DNA of 30,465 bases from a virus: the IMG/VR virus record IMGVR_UViG_3300000153_000003, positions 1-30,465 of that record; one strand, 5' to 3'. Both the position numbers and the translations under genes were made by a program. This document shows, piece after piece, positions 1 through 9,151 of this stretch (position 1 is the stretch's first letter; the number at the start of each line of letters is the position of its first letter). The notes under the pieces are model-generated. The model had not been told where the DNA came from. It did not search any database and saw only the letters and a program-made list of their open reading frames with translations.

Positions 1-3000
1 CCAGATGTGAATCCACCAACATTTGCAACACTCATCGTTGTGTCTGTTGCAGATAATTGTACAGAACTTGTGTAAATAGTTGAATTTGCTACATATAATT
101 GACCACCTACAGCGTTTACAGATTCTTTTTCAAAAACTGTAGTTGACAAAGTTCCCCTAATCGTAACCTTTTCAAATTCCGCCTCACCATTGTTAGCTGA
201 AGTTATTCTCCAACCCTGAACTCCACTTGCAAAATCTGATGTTTGAATTATACCAGCAGAATCTAATATAAGATTTTCACTTGTGATTTGAGTAGGGCTT
301 AATGACCAACTTGCTATTTGATTTTTAACATCACTAAAATGAACTATTTCATCTGCAGAACCACTACCCGTTCCATCATAAATAACCATTCCATAATGAT
401 TTGCTGCTGTGGGATCAACTTCACCGATTCTTACTCTTAAATCACTTCCATCTACCCCACCACTTGCATCATAAATGTCAATTCTACTATTTGCTGAATC
501 TATATCTAATCTATCCGTGTCGAGTTTGAAGCTTGGAACTTTAATATCAATTCCACTTGTTAACATTCTAATATATTGACTATTACCAGTTCCTACCGTA
601 TAGTCAAATTCAGGATCATTAGATGTATCTCCATTGATACCCATTATTAATCCCGCGGTTGTTGTTTGGTCAAAGGTTGTTTTATTACCAAACTTCAACA
701 TCTTATCCGTTCCATCTGCGTGTAAAACGATTGCCCCACCACTTGAATCTGGATCACCAATACTCATACTTGCGTGAGTAGATGAAATTTGAATATTAGA
801 AGCACTTACTTCCATTTTTGTAGTTCTTAAATCAAGACCATCAGTAGAATCCCACCTCAGATAATCATCTCCACTTTTTGCCATTTCAATCTTAGGAATA
901 TCATCATCCATTCCAACAATGATACCAATCGTAGATTTATCATAATCAGTAAAGGAAGTTTTATTTCCCATAGTCATAAAGTTATCAGAAGCCCCACCTT
1001 GTATAGTAACTTTATTTGCTGATCCAACTTCTATTTTTGAATTTGCACCATCTAATAATATATTGGCTGCTGCTCCTGGTACACCACCTAAACTCATAGA
1101 TGCTTGTGTAGATGAAAGTTGTATATTAGAAGCTGCTAATGCTAATGTTCCTGTTTTTATATCAAGGTCGGTTCCTGTAAATTTAAAATGTCCAGCACTT
1201 CCTACATAAGAAACTCTTGGTCTTGAAACCGAACTTACATATCCAAGAAATACTCCAGTCTCACCATAGGCATCTGTTGCTTGTCCAATACTAACAAATG
1301 GATTTGCATTTCCACCTTTTAATAATAACTCTTTACCAGTTCCCAACGACATTGAAGCTTCATTTGAAGATAATTCAAATCCTGTGGCTGATATATTGAT
1401 ATCCGTAACATTAATATCAACATCAGAACCAGTAATTGAAAAGTTTCCATTTTCAAATACTATACCACCATCGGAATCACCAAAACGGAAATTACCATCT
1501 CCGTCCATAAAAATACCACTACCCGTTGCTAAACTAATAAAGTCAGCATCTGGTCCCATTGCAAACGTCGGTGTCCCTTTACCCTCTATAATAATCTTAC
1601 CCTGTGGACTGTCAGAAGTATGTCCAAAACTCATAGAAGATTCGTTTGTTGATATTTGAATGGTTGATGCGGATACTTCAAGTTTACGAGAAGCTAAATC
1701 AATTTCTCCACCATCGAATTTTATAAAATCTGTTGCATTACCAACATGAAATTCTGGGTCAGTATTATTATTTGCTAACCAAAACCCCGCGGTTGTTGAT
1801 GTTGCAGATGTTTTACCTGTTGCTATATATCCATAATCCGCATGACCTTGAAGTGTAATTTGTTTTGTCGATGTCGAACCTACTGTAATTTTACTATTCG
1901 CCCCGTCAAGTAAAATCTTACCCTCACCCAAAGACATACTTTGTTGGGTAGAACTTATTTCAATATTTGTTGCATCTAATTCTAATGAACCAACTTGAAC
2001 ATCAAAATTAGTTCCATCATATTGTAAATGGTCACCACTTGCACTTCCAATTAAAAATTTTGCATCTCCATCAAAATAAATACCATTTCCACTATTATGG
2101 GCAGTAGGTGGTGTAGAACCAAGTGCTATTTTACCACTATTTGTTGCACTATCTATAACAACTGTTCCAGCATCTAAATCAAAAACTTGTGATTTTATAT
2201 CTATACCACTACCGGATGAAATCTTCAGATAATCATTTCCACTTACATTACCTTTTATCAATACATTACCACTACTATCAGCGAAGAAACCACTATTGGT
2301 TGTGGCTACGGTTGTTGCATCACTCAACCCACCAACTTCTATTGAACCAGCTGAATTTAATGTTACTACTCCACCAGTTAATGTGGTATCAGTTAATGTC
2401 CAACCACCCACTTTTCCACCAGTAAATAATACTTGTGATCCCGTTACATCTCCATCCGCTGTTACTTTAAATCGACTTGAAGAAATAAATAAATTAGTAT
2501 CATCTGTACCATCATTTCCTGTTGCAGAACCACTTAAAAAGAAATTACTGGAATAAATTGCATCACTACTAATTCCAAATCCGCCAATGTTACCTGCCGT
2601 AGCGGTAATAGTTCCTTGCATTGTAGTATTACCTGCATTATCAAGATAAAATCCTGAAGAACTTATTTCTAATAGTCCATTAGAACCACTTACATATTGA
2701 CCAGCCCCACCTAAGAAAAAATTTGATGAACTTAATATTAAATTAGTACCATTAAATTCTACTCTTTGTCCATCTGCATCACCTGCTCTAAAGTAACCAC
2801 TATTACCTATCCAAACACCATCTCCAGTATTAAGGTCAGTGGCATCCCCCATTTCTATTGCGTCTCCAGCTCGTAATGCCATATTTGTTGCAGTTAAATC
2901 ATCACCACTTATAGTCCAACCAGCGATTTTTCCACCGTCAAATAATACTTGTGATCCTGTTACAACACCACCCGCGGACACTTTAAATCTACTTGATGAA

Positions 3001-5708
3001 ATAAACGATGCTGGATCTGATGTATCTGCGGAAGCAGATATCCTCCAATATGGTGAATAGGCTAATGACGCACTTTCTATTGATGCTCCACCGATTAAAC
3101 CTGCAGATGCTGTAATTGTTCCTTCAAATACCGCTCCACTTGCAACCAATACTCCATCACTATCAACTGCAAAATTAGGTCCAAACTTAACAAAATAATT
3201 AGTAGTATTACCTTGATCAGCTGGTGTAAAATCAATATAATATTCATCTCTTTGAATATCAAATGTAGCCGAACTATCAGTATCTGGTCCCTTGTCGGAC
3301 ATATATAATGCCGCTCCAGTTGCATCTAATGTAGCGTTACTACCACTTAATTTACCATCTTTAATAATCCAATCACCAATATTACCTGCCGTGGCTGTAA
3401 TAGTTCCTGTCATAGTAACATCACCACTTGCAGATAAATGAAAATTAGATGAACTAATTTCTATATTTCCACCACTACCACTAATGTATTGAGTGTTTTG
3501 ATTTCCTACGTAGAATGCATCGGCTCTAATATCTAATTCACTTGGACTACTTCTATATCTTAAATAACTTTCACTTGTAGCTACGAGTTCTAACCCAACA
3601 CCCGTATAAGAATCACCACTATCTGGTAATACTGAACCGGACCACATTAAGAATCCACCTTGACCAGTTCCTTCTGATGCACTTGTGAATCCTTCATATC
3701 CTATTGAACGAATAAAGCCAGAACTTACACCTGCCATTTCAATACCACTACCGATGGCATTACCAATATACATAGAACCACTTAATATATTATCAGTTCC
3801 ACCAATGGACGTATTCTCTCCTTGAAATGTAAAAAAATCACTAAAAATTACCGTGTCGGCTATATTATTATTTACATCATAAAACTCCACTAAAAATCTT
3901 ACACTATCTGGTCGGGTGTACAATGGTGGTATCGGTGCAACTACTTTTACATAATCAGGATTAAAAGCAGTATCTGACGCTGCTTTTACAGAAATATCTG
4001 AAATATACCATTCACCTGACGGAACTTTAAATTGTAATTTTCCTGTTCCTGTATTGTCTGCTGTGAAATTTCCTTCTATGGTTCCAAAGTCGTAATTATC
4101 AACTCCGCTTGGGAATTCTGGAACTTCTAATTTTTGAACTCCCCAATGTGATGCTTCTGTAGTATCTTTATTAAATGCATCACCTACCACGTATACTTGA
4201 AAATCACCCCGTTTAGTTACATTCCCACTAACATCCTTTTTATTCGTCTTTGTACCGTAAAGTTTTGCACGGAAAGTGTATAGTCCGTTAGCAACAAAAT
4301 TTAAATCATTTTTTACTTGAACACGTAGTTCACTTTCATATTCTCTATTTGATCCAGAGATTTTCATAGAATCTATTACAATAGAAGAATCAAAAGTTAA
4401 TGTTCCACTTCCCCCATCTCCATTATTTCCTTCATACGATTCCCAGTATTTTGTTATTCTCGCCTGGTCAATCCAATACCCCATGTTAGATAATGAAGTA
4501 TCTTCGTTAGAATCAAATAATATTTCTGAACTTTCTATTGGAGAATCAAATATCTTTTCAAAGTCCCCAAGTGAACCTTCAGCCTTTGAATAAATCTTTA
4601 CTTTATGTACATCTCCTGAAAATGTTTTTAAATCGGAAATTTCCATATCAGCGAATGAAACATAATTTATAGATGATGTAGTCTGAGTTGAAATATCTTT
4701 GTAACTTGTATTTATAGTTTGAGATGCCAAAGGGGCTGGTACAAGAGTTACAGGAGAAGTTCTCGTATCGTGAACATAAAATAGATCAGAAGTTACAAAT
4801 GAAGTTTCATTCAATACTTTCATTACTGATGAACTGAAATAAGTAGGGATGGAGTGATATGATTCTAATGTGAATTTTGAAGCATCTACTTGTGGTGAAG
4901 TTATAGTAACTTCTTGACCTACATATAAACTTGTTACTAATGTGGAAGAATCAGTTGTAATTATATAATCATTTGGAGATGGAGAATTCGTTTTTAATAA
5001 TTTTCCGTGTGAACCAATATGACCACCTTTACCAGTTAATTTAATAAGTGGTTTATTTTCTTCTATTGTAGCCTTATTTGCTTTTTGTTTAAAATCAAGT
5101 TCTGGATAATCACCAGCTACAGAATTTGGAGTTGGTGTAATACTTTGTAAACCGTCTCTCGGTTGACCACTTACAAGTAAAGAAGAAGTTATTGGAGTTA
5201 CACTTGGAACATTTAAATATCCCTTAAAAATTTCTGAAACTGTTATAGTTGGTTGTTTATAGAAAAATATAGGTTCGGTATTTACACCAGCAGCATTTAT
5301 TGTAATCTGTTTAGTCCACCTTACATTATAAATCCCTTGCCATTCTGTTGGTATATTTACATCAGAAGAATCTGGATTTAATTCTCCAACTATATAAAGA
5401 GTTGCTGGACCTGGTTCAACATCTTCATATATTTCAATGGAAACTCTACGAGAACCGGCTTCTAAATGACCACTAACGGCTTGAGTATATATTACTTCAC
5501 CGGTTCCGTTATGTATTAACTCAAATTTTAATTCAACACCAGACTTTAAATAGGATGATCCACCGATTAGGAAACTACTTTTACCTTGAGTTAATATTGT
5601 AGGGCATTCCAATACCCTAAAATACTTGGAATCAAATAAAGTATCTTCTACTAATATATCTATGTCTTTTAAGTTTAATAACTCGTTTTTACGTTTTAAT
5701 ACACCCAA
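1..5708 (-). CDS. Giant repetitive tail fibre / virion protein, 3' end beyond the window
   Basis: An open frame of about 1902 codons runs on the minus strand from a TTG codon at 5708 to the left edge without a stop; the C-terminus is outside the window. The start is set by AGGAG (plus-strand 5716-5720) seven bases upstream; the frame has a TGA 24 bases further up and no ATG. The product opens with MGVLKRKNELLNLKDIDIL. The first ~600 residues are non-repetitive, beta-rich, without a signal peptide. The rest is Ser/Gly/Asn-rich with recurring modules: GTITATAGNIG-type turns and ISSTxASMSxG-type repeats. This pattern is usual in phage fibres made of stacked beta modules. Role as a host-contacting fibre or baseplate-attached protein is inferred from size, composition and the structural neighbourhood; I do not recognise a specific family. 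Confidence 0.8.
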   Translation of the reverse strand, partial: MGVLKRKNELLNLKDIDILVEDTLFDSKYFRVLECPTILTQGKSSFLIGGSSYLKSGVELKFELIHNGTGEVIYTQAVSGHLEAGSRRVSIEIYEDVEPGPATLYIVGELNPDSSDVNIPTEWQGIYNVRWTKQITINAAGVNTEPIFFYKQPTITVSEIFKGYLNVPSVTPITSSLLVSGQPRDGLQSITPTPNSVAGDYPELDFKQKANKATIEENKPLIKLTGKGGHIGSHGKLLKTNSPSPNDYIITTDSSTLVTSLYVGQEVTITSPQVDASKFTLESYHSIPTYFSSSVMKVLNETSFVTSDLFYVHDTRTSPVTLVPAPLASQTINTSYKDISTQTTSSINYVSFADMEISDLKTFSGDVHKVKIYSKAEGSLGDFEKIFDSPIESSEILFDSNEDTSLSNMGYWIDQARITKYWESYEGNNGDGGSGTLTFDSSIVIDSMKISGSNREYESELRVQVKNDLNFVANGLYTFRAKLYGTKTNKKDVSGNVTKRGDFQVYVVGDAFNKDTTEASHWGVQKLEVPEFPSGVDNYDFGTIEGNFTADNTGTGKLQFKVPSGEWYISDISVKAASDTAFNPDYVKVVAPIPPLYTRPDSVRFLVEFYDVNNNIADTVIFSDFFTFQGENTSIGGTDNILSGSMYIGNAIGSGIEMAGVSSGFIRSIGYEGFTSASEGTGQGGFLMWSGSVLPDSGDSYTGVGLELVATSESYLRYRSSPSELDIRADAFYVGNQNTQYISGSGGNIEISSSNFHLSASGDVTMTGTITATAGNIGDWIIKDGKLSGSNATLDATGAALYMSDKGPDTDSSATFDIQRDEYYIDFTPADQGNTTNYFVKFGPNFAVDSDGVLVASGAVFEGTITASAGLIGGASIESASLAYSPYWRISASADTSDPASFISSSRFKVSAGGVVTGSQVLFDGGKIAGWTISGDDLTATNMALRAGDAIEMGDATDLNTGDGVWIGNSGYFRAGDADGQRVEFNGTNLILSSSNFFLGGAGQYVSGSNGLLEISSSGFYLDNAGNTTMQGTITATAGNIGGFGISSDAIYSSNFFLSGSATGNDGTDDTNLFISSSRFKVTADGDVTGSQVLFTGGKVGGWTLTDTTLTGGVVTLNSAGSIEVGGLSDATTVATTNSGFFADSSGNVLIKGNVSGNDYLKISSGSGIDIKSQVFDLDAGTVVIDSATNSGKIALGSTPPTAHNSGNGIYFDGDAKFLIGSASGDHLQYDGTNFDVQVGSLELDATNIEISSTQQSMSLGEGKILLDGANSKITVGSTSTKQITLQGHADYGYIATGKTSATSTTAGFWLANNNTDPEFHVGNATDFIKFDGGEIDLASRKLEVSASTIQISTNESSMSFGHTSDSPQGKIIIEGKGTPTFAMGPDADFISLATGSGIFMDGDGNFRFGDSDGGIVFENGNFSITGSDVDINVTDINISATGFELSSNEASMSLGTGKELLLKGGNANPFVSIGQATDAYGETGVFLGYVSSVSRPRVSYVGSAGHFKFTGTDLDIKTGTLALAASNIQLSSTQASMSLGGVPGAAANILLDGANSKIEVGSANKVTIQGGASDNFMTMGNKTSFTDYDKSTIGIIVGMDDDIPKIEMAKSGDDYLRWDSTDGLDLRTTKMEVSASNIQISSTHASMSIGDPDSSGGAIVLHADGTDKMLKFGNKTTFDQTTTAGLIMGINGDTSNDPEFDYTVGTGNSQYIRMLTSGIDIKVPSFKLDTDRLDIDSANSRIDIYDASGGVDGSDLRVRIGEVDPTAANHYGMVIYDGTGSGSADEIVHFSDVKNQIASWSLSPTQITSENLILDSAGIIQTSDFASGVQGWRITSANNGEAEFEKVTIRGTLSTTVFEKESVNAVGGQLYVANSTIYTSSVQLSATDTTMSVANVGGFTS
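762..1985 (-). repeat. Protein-level repeats in the fibre gene (ISSTxASMSxG modules)
   Basis: Five diverged copies of a motif of the form (N/T)I(Q/E)(I/L)S(S/T)(T/N)xxSMS(L/F/I)G occur at about 1935-1985, 1626-1679, 1347-1390, 1090-1142 and 762-815, spaced 257-328 bases apart (about 85-110 residues). Each copy is followed by a short segment such as LLDGANSKI and then a sequence describing the next strand set. The copies differ at the DNA level, so they look like old duplicated structural modules and not a fresh tandem expansion. Confidence 0.75.
2586..3413 (-). repeat. GTITA(T/S)AG(N/L)IG turns in the fibre gene
   Basis: Three copies of GTITATAGNIG or GTITASAGLIG lie at about 3380-3413, 3096-3130 and 2586-2620 on the minus strand. 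Each follows a segment of the type SSSNFxLSAxG and leads into a new module (IGDWII, IGGASI, IGGFGI). Such G-x-I-T-A-x-x-G-x-I-G turns recur in beta-structured phage fibre proteins. Other parts of the gene carry degenerate versions such as GTISxxGxxxGWxI. Confidence 0.65.
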
Positions 5709-5715
5709 TCGGATT

Positions 5716-5736
5716 CTCCTGAATAGTGTTATTCAG
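5716..5736 (-). promoter_or_regulatory. Hairpin overlapping the fibre-gene ribosome binding site
   Basis: On the minus strand CTGAATA-ACAC-TATTCAG (plus 5719-5736) is a perfect 7-bp stem with a 4-base loop. The Shine-Dalgarno AGGAG (plus 5716-5720) begins inside the 3' arm of the stem, so folding would cover its first two bases, seven bases before the TTG start. This could modulate translation; alternatively the inverted repeat is a protein operator, since a ribbon-helix-helix gene starts 65 bases away. Confidence 0.5.
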
Positions 5737-5737
5737 T

Positions 5738-5747
5738 AATAAATATA
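5738..5747 (-). promoter_or_regulatory. Candidate promoter element, variant TATATTTATT
   Basis: The coding strand carries TATATTTATT, a 9/10 match to the TATATTTATA found upstream of three other minus-strand operons in this window. It lies 30-39 bases before the fibre TTG start and just before the SD hairpin. The AT-rich background means a single copy would mean little; the weight comes from recurrence in the operon gaps. Confidence 0.4.
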
Positions 5748-5765
5748 CGAAATGGGAATTATTGA

Positions 5766-5773
5766 TATTTATA
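5766..5773 (-). promoter_or_regulatory. Exact T4-type late promoter box TATAAATA
   Basis: TATAAATA, the T4 late promoter consensus, reads on the minus strand about 58-65 bases before the fibre gene start. A transcript from it would have a leader of roughly 50 bases that contains the SD hairpin. It fits late expression of a fibre gene. The window encodes no gp55-like sigma factor, so this is inference from T4 biology. Confidence 0.45.
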
Positions 5774-5801
5774 GTATGGATATTATATGGAGGATATATA
5801 G

Positions 5802-5981
5802 ATGAAAAAAGAAAAAGTATCTTTTACTATTGATGAAGATTTAATAGCTTGGTTTAGGTTGCACATAAAGGACGAACATACTACTATGTCAGCCCTTGTT
5901 AATGCTTATATTTTAAATTTGAAACGGGATAGAGAAGGTCATTCTTCTCCAAGGAATATTTTACTGTCGTCTAAATTATAA
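5802..5981 (+). CDS. Small ribbon-helix-helix (Arc/MetJ/CopG-like) regulator
   Basis: This 59-codon ORF is the only credible plus-strand gene. It starts at ATG after GGAGG about eight bases upstream and ends with TAA at 5981. The product has a short basic strand (KKEKVSFTIDEDL) followed by two helices (IAWFRLHIKDEH, then MSALVNAYILNLKR), the order expected for a ribbon-helix-helix DNA-binding domain; the ~14 C-terminal residues look disordered. Such proteins bind DNA as dimers at short inverted or direct repeats. It is divergent from the fibre gene, with 93 bases between them that hold an inverted repeat and two GGATAT steps, and it ends one base before the stop of the Mre11-Rad50 gene. A likely job is control of its own promoter and perhaps the fibre promoter; this is inference. 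Confidence 0.75.
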   Translation: MKKEKVSFTIDEDLIAWFRLHIKDEHTTMSALVNAYILNLKRDREGHSSPRNILLSSKL

Positions 5982-5996
5982 CTATTTAAATTTAGA
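5970..5996. terminator. Inverted repeat at a convergent gene end
   Basis: TCTAAATT (5970-5977) and AATTTAGA (5989-5996) form an 8-bp stem with an 11-base loop, extendable outward by G-T, C-G and further wobble pairs. It covers both stop codons of the convergent ribbon-helix-helix and Mre11-Rad50 genes. It could act as a bidirectional terminator, but the stem is AT-rich and no clean T tract follows on either strand. Confidence 0.35.
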
Positions 5997-8900
5997 TGGT
6001 AATTTCAACTGACTAAATCCATCTATTTTAGATATTTCTAATAAACTGTCTACGGCATCTCTCATTGATTCAATATGAGAAACAATAAATACAAATTGAA
6101 ATTGAGTTTTAAGATATTGAAATAGCATATAAACAGAATTCAAATTATCCGAATCCATATTTCCAAACCCTTCATCTATTGCTAAAAAATTGGCTCGTGG
6201 TAAATTACACACGTTAATCAATCCAACACGTATTGCTAATGAACTAACAAATCGTTCCATTCCACTACTTAATTCAAGTGGCCAAACATTATCTTCATCA
6301 TATGTAATATATGTATTTATATTCTTTCCATCCATTTCTAATACAATACCAAATTCTACCATCTGAGCAAGAATATCATTAACCTCACCTTCAATTGCAG
6401 GGAGTGCCTTCTCTATAAGTTCATATGGAATACCATCACGTTTTACCGCGTCCATGTAAAAATCGTAAGCTTCATATTTATTTTCTAAATCTTCCACTCT
6501 ATTCATTGTTTCAATGATAGACGTTTTCTTTGTTTGATTTATCTTTATTTCACCATGAATAGTTTGTATTTTTTTATCTATGGTTTCTATTTGATAATCA
6601 AAATCTTCAACTGAATTTTTTAAATTTTCAATTTCTATTTCTGTCTTATTATTATAGATTATATCATTTTCATTTTCATGGTATTTTTCAATCTTATTAT
6701 TAGTATTTGACATTTGATGAAGTACATTTATCTTTTTTTCTTTTAAAATAACTTCTTCTGATTCTAATTTATTTTGCGTTATTTCAATTTGTTTTAATGA
6801 TTCAATCACTTCATCATAATTTACTTTGTCATCGTGAATGTTTTCAATCTTTTTTAATTTAACATCAATATCATCTAACTTAGAAATATATTCACTTGCT
6901 AACTTCTTGTCACCATTTAATCTTTCTTTGGTTTCCATTGCATCTAACGTGAATGGATTGTTCATACAATACTCACAATTCTCATCCCATCCTAAATTAC
7001 CAAGTTTTTCAATTTTGTCTAATTTATTACGAACTTCAATTTTTAGCTTGTCAATTTCTATCTGAATTTTCTGTCGTTTATTTTCCAAATTAATAAAATC
7101 GTTATACTTTTGATTCACATTTGAATCAGTATATGATTTCGCTCTATTCGTTAATTCAGTATTATTTGATTGTAAAACAATCATTTCTGATTTAACTGAG
7201 CCAAGTCTCGTATCTATTACATCAAGTTGAGTATTAAATCCATCTAACTCCACATTCAACTTATCTATATCTGAAATGGATGCATCGATAGGTCTTAACT
7301 TTTTAGTCAATCCTAATATTTGCTCACTTAATTCTGTTCGTCTTGTTGTAAGAGTTTTCTTTTGACTTTTTAAATCCCTACGAACTTCATTATATTGAGT
7401 ATTGTCTTTTTCTATATCAGCCAATTCCACGTCATAATTAGTTTTATTAAAATCTCGTAATACTGCTGATATATCTGACATTTCATCGTTTGCTAAAGTA
7501 TAAAGACTATCGAATGCACTTAATCCCATGAACTGGGCAAGTAGATCTTTCCGTTCTTTTTGAGTTTTATCTATAAATACAGTTGAATTATTTTGTAGAG
7601 AAAGAGATGTTATAATAAAATCATCGTATGTTCCAATAATTCTATATATGTTATTATTTGTGGTTCTACGTTGATCTCCATTTAAGGAAATTTTATCTCC
7701 ACTATCATCAATTGTCCAGAAATCAACATCAACTTTTACATGCCCATTTCGTTGTCGTTTTGCGTTACGTTCAATAAAATATTCAGTTTCGTTTATTTCA
7801 AAATTAACTTTACATTTAAAATAATTTCTTTTGTTATTTAATACTCTATCCGCTTTATATGCTCTATCTGACGTATCGAATAAACAAAAAGAAAGAGAAT
7901 CCAAAAGAGCTGACTTTCCTGATGCGTTTGGTGCGAATAATCCAATAATACCATTTAACTTAGTAAAATCAACTATATTATCTTCACCATAACTAAACAT
8001 ATTGGAAAATTCAAATTTCTTTAATTTCCAATTTATATTACGAGAAACATCTTCATCTGGAAGTTGATTATTTAAATCATCATTTATTCCTTTTATTTCT
8101 AATAATATTTCATCACTTACTGTGTGGTTTCTTTTTAAATAATCTCTAATTAATTTAAACTGGTAATCTGGATTTGTAACGTCTCCAACATCAACGGTTC
8201 TATCCCCACGAACTCTTTCTGTCAATCTGTCAGTCCTATTTACAACTATCTCCTTTATACCGTATTTCGTCTGTATTACAGTCAAGGCCTTCTTTAGTTG
8301 AACAGAGTCAGTGTTAGATACCCTTACTCTTAACCTGGCCTTTTGAGGCATATCGGGTACATCAGGAACTATACCATCATCAATATCCATAGTATAATAT
8401 CCGTAATCATTTTGTATTTTTATATATTCAGATTTTCTATTTGGAACATCCCATAATAGATAACCGTGATCTAATCCTTCCCCATGGTTTTGTTGTACGA
8501 GGCTACCACAATAACTTATCGTCTCTTCCTTATTTAGATGCTGTCGAAGGTGAATATCTCCCAGTAATCCCAAATCGTAACCTTTGAATTTGTTAATTTT
8601 AACATCGGATGGCAATCTAAATCCTAAATCTGTTGAACTTTTATCAACCGTTCCATGAAATAATACTATTTTAGTATCACCTTCTACATCTGTAGCTTTG
8701 ATAAAATTTTTCGATTCATCCCATACATCCCACACCACAAACCTAACATCTGCGAATTTATATATTCCACTATCTTTTAGATAATGTAAGTTTGGATGAT
8801 TGAGGTTATCTACTATTGGTGATAAACAATCCATCCTTGATAAATTATTTAAATTACAATCATGATTTCCCGCAATGATAATTGTAGGACAAATGTCAGA

Positions 8901-9146
8901 TAAATTCTTAAATAACCTTGATAATTGGTCAATCAACTCAGGTGACATTTCAGTTTTTGAATGTGCTATATCACCACCGATATAAGCTATTGAATTACCA
9001 TCATTGTGTTTATTTATTGATTCATATAACCGCTCAAACACTTCTTCATATTCACGATGGCGTTTCAAATTTCTGATTTGTATATCGGATATATGAAATA
9101 TTTTTTTTAGTTTACGAAATGGAACTTTTACAACTTGCTCTTTCAA
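5982..9146 (-). CDS. Mre11-Rad50 (SbcD-SbcC / gp47-gp46) fusion protein
   Basis: One 1054-residue chain joins the two subunits of the Mre11-Rad50 nuclease/ATPase, which T4 makes as separate proteins gp47 and gp46. Residues ~15-340 are a calcineurin-like phosphoesterase: SDIQ (D21), GGDIAH (D59, H62), GNHD (93-96), FHG (H164) and GDIHLR (D197, H199). Residues ~373-1054 are Rad50-like: Walker A APNASGKS (405-412), long Lys/Glu-rich coiled coil, zinc hook CEYC (724-727), signature ELSSGME (~958-964), Walker B FLAIDEGFG (987-995) and an H-loop histidine (~1024). The usual DxH of phosphoesterase motif I reads D-I-Q here. Expected role: DNA end processing for recombination-dependent replication and repair. 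The start is TTG; AAGGAG lies 11 bases upstream, overlapping the previous gene's end, and no ATG precedes the conserved region. Confidence 0.95.
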   Translation of the reverse strand: MKEQVVKVPFRKLKKIFHISDIQIRNLKRHREYEEVFERLYESINKHNDGNSIAYIGGDIAHSKTEMSPELIDQLSRLFKNLSDICPTIIIAGNHDCNLNNLSRMDCLSPIVDNLNHPNLHYLKDSGIYKFADVRFVVWDVWDESKNFIKATDVEGDTKIVLFHGTVDKSSTDLGFRLPSDVKINKFKGYDLGLLGDIHLRQHLNKEETISYCGSLVQQNHGEGLDHGYLLWDVPNRKSEYIKIQNDYGYYTMDIDDGIVPDVPDMPQKARLRVRVSNTDSVQLKKALTVIQTKYGIKEIVVNRTDRLTERVRGDRTVDVGDVTNPDYQFKLIRDYLKRNHTVSDEILLEIKGINDDLNNQLPDEDVSRNINWKLKKFEFSNMFSYGEDNIVDFTKLNGIIGLFAPNASGKSALLDSLSFCLFDTSDRAYKADRVLNNKRNYFKCKVNFEINETEYFIERNAKRQRNGHVKVDVDFWTIDDSGDKISLNGDQRRTTNNNIYRIIGTYDDFIITSLSLQNNSTVFIDKTQKERKDLLAQFMGLSAFDSLYTLANDEMSDISAVLRDFNKTNYDVELADIEKDNTQYNEVRRDLKSQKKTLTTRRTELSEQILGLTKKLRPIDASISDIDKLNVELDGFNTQLDVIDTRLGSVKSEMIVLQSNNTELTNRAKSYTDSNVNQKYNDFINLENKRQKIQIEIDKLKIEVRNKLDKIEKLGNLGWDENCEYCMNNPFTLDAMETKERLNGDKKLASEYISKLDDIDVKLKKIENIHDDKVNYDEVIESLKQIEITQNKLESEEVILKEKKINVLHQMSNTNNKIEKYHENENDIIYNNKTEIEIENLKNSVEDFDYQIETIDKKIQTIHGEIKINQTKKTSIIETMNRVEDLENKYEAYDFYMDAVKRDGIPYELIEKALPAIEGEVNDILAQMVEFGIVLEMDGKNINTYITYDEDNVWPLELSSGMERFVSSLAIRVGLINVCNLPRANFLAIDEGFGNMDSDNLNSVYMLFQYLKTQFQFVFIVSHIESMRDAVDSLLEISKIDGFSQLKLPSKFK

Positions 9147-9151
9147 ACTAT

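Noticed and set aside
1384-3060. Several short plus-strand open frames within the first 3 kb
   Set aside because: All are antisense to the continuous minus-strand fibre frame, which has coherent repeat structure.
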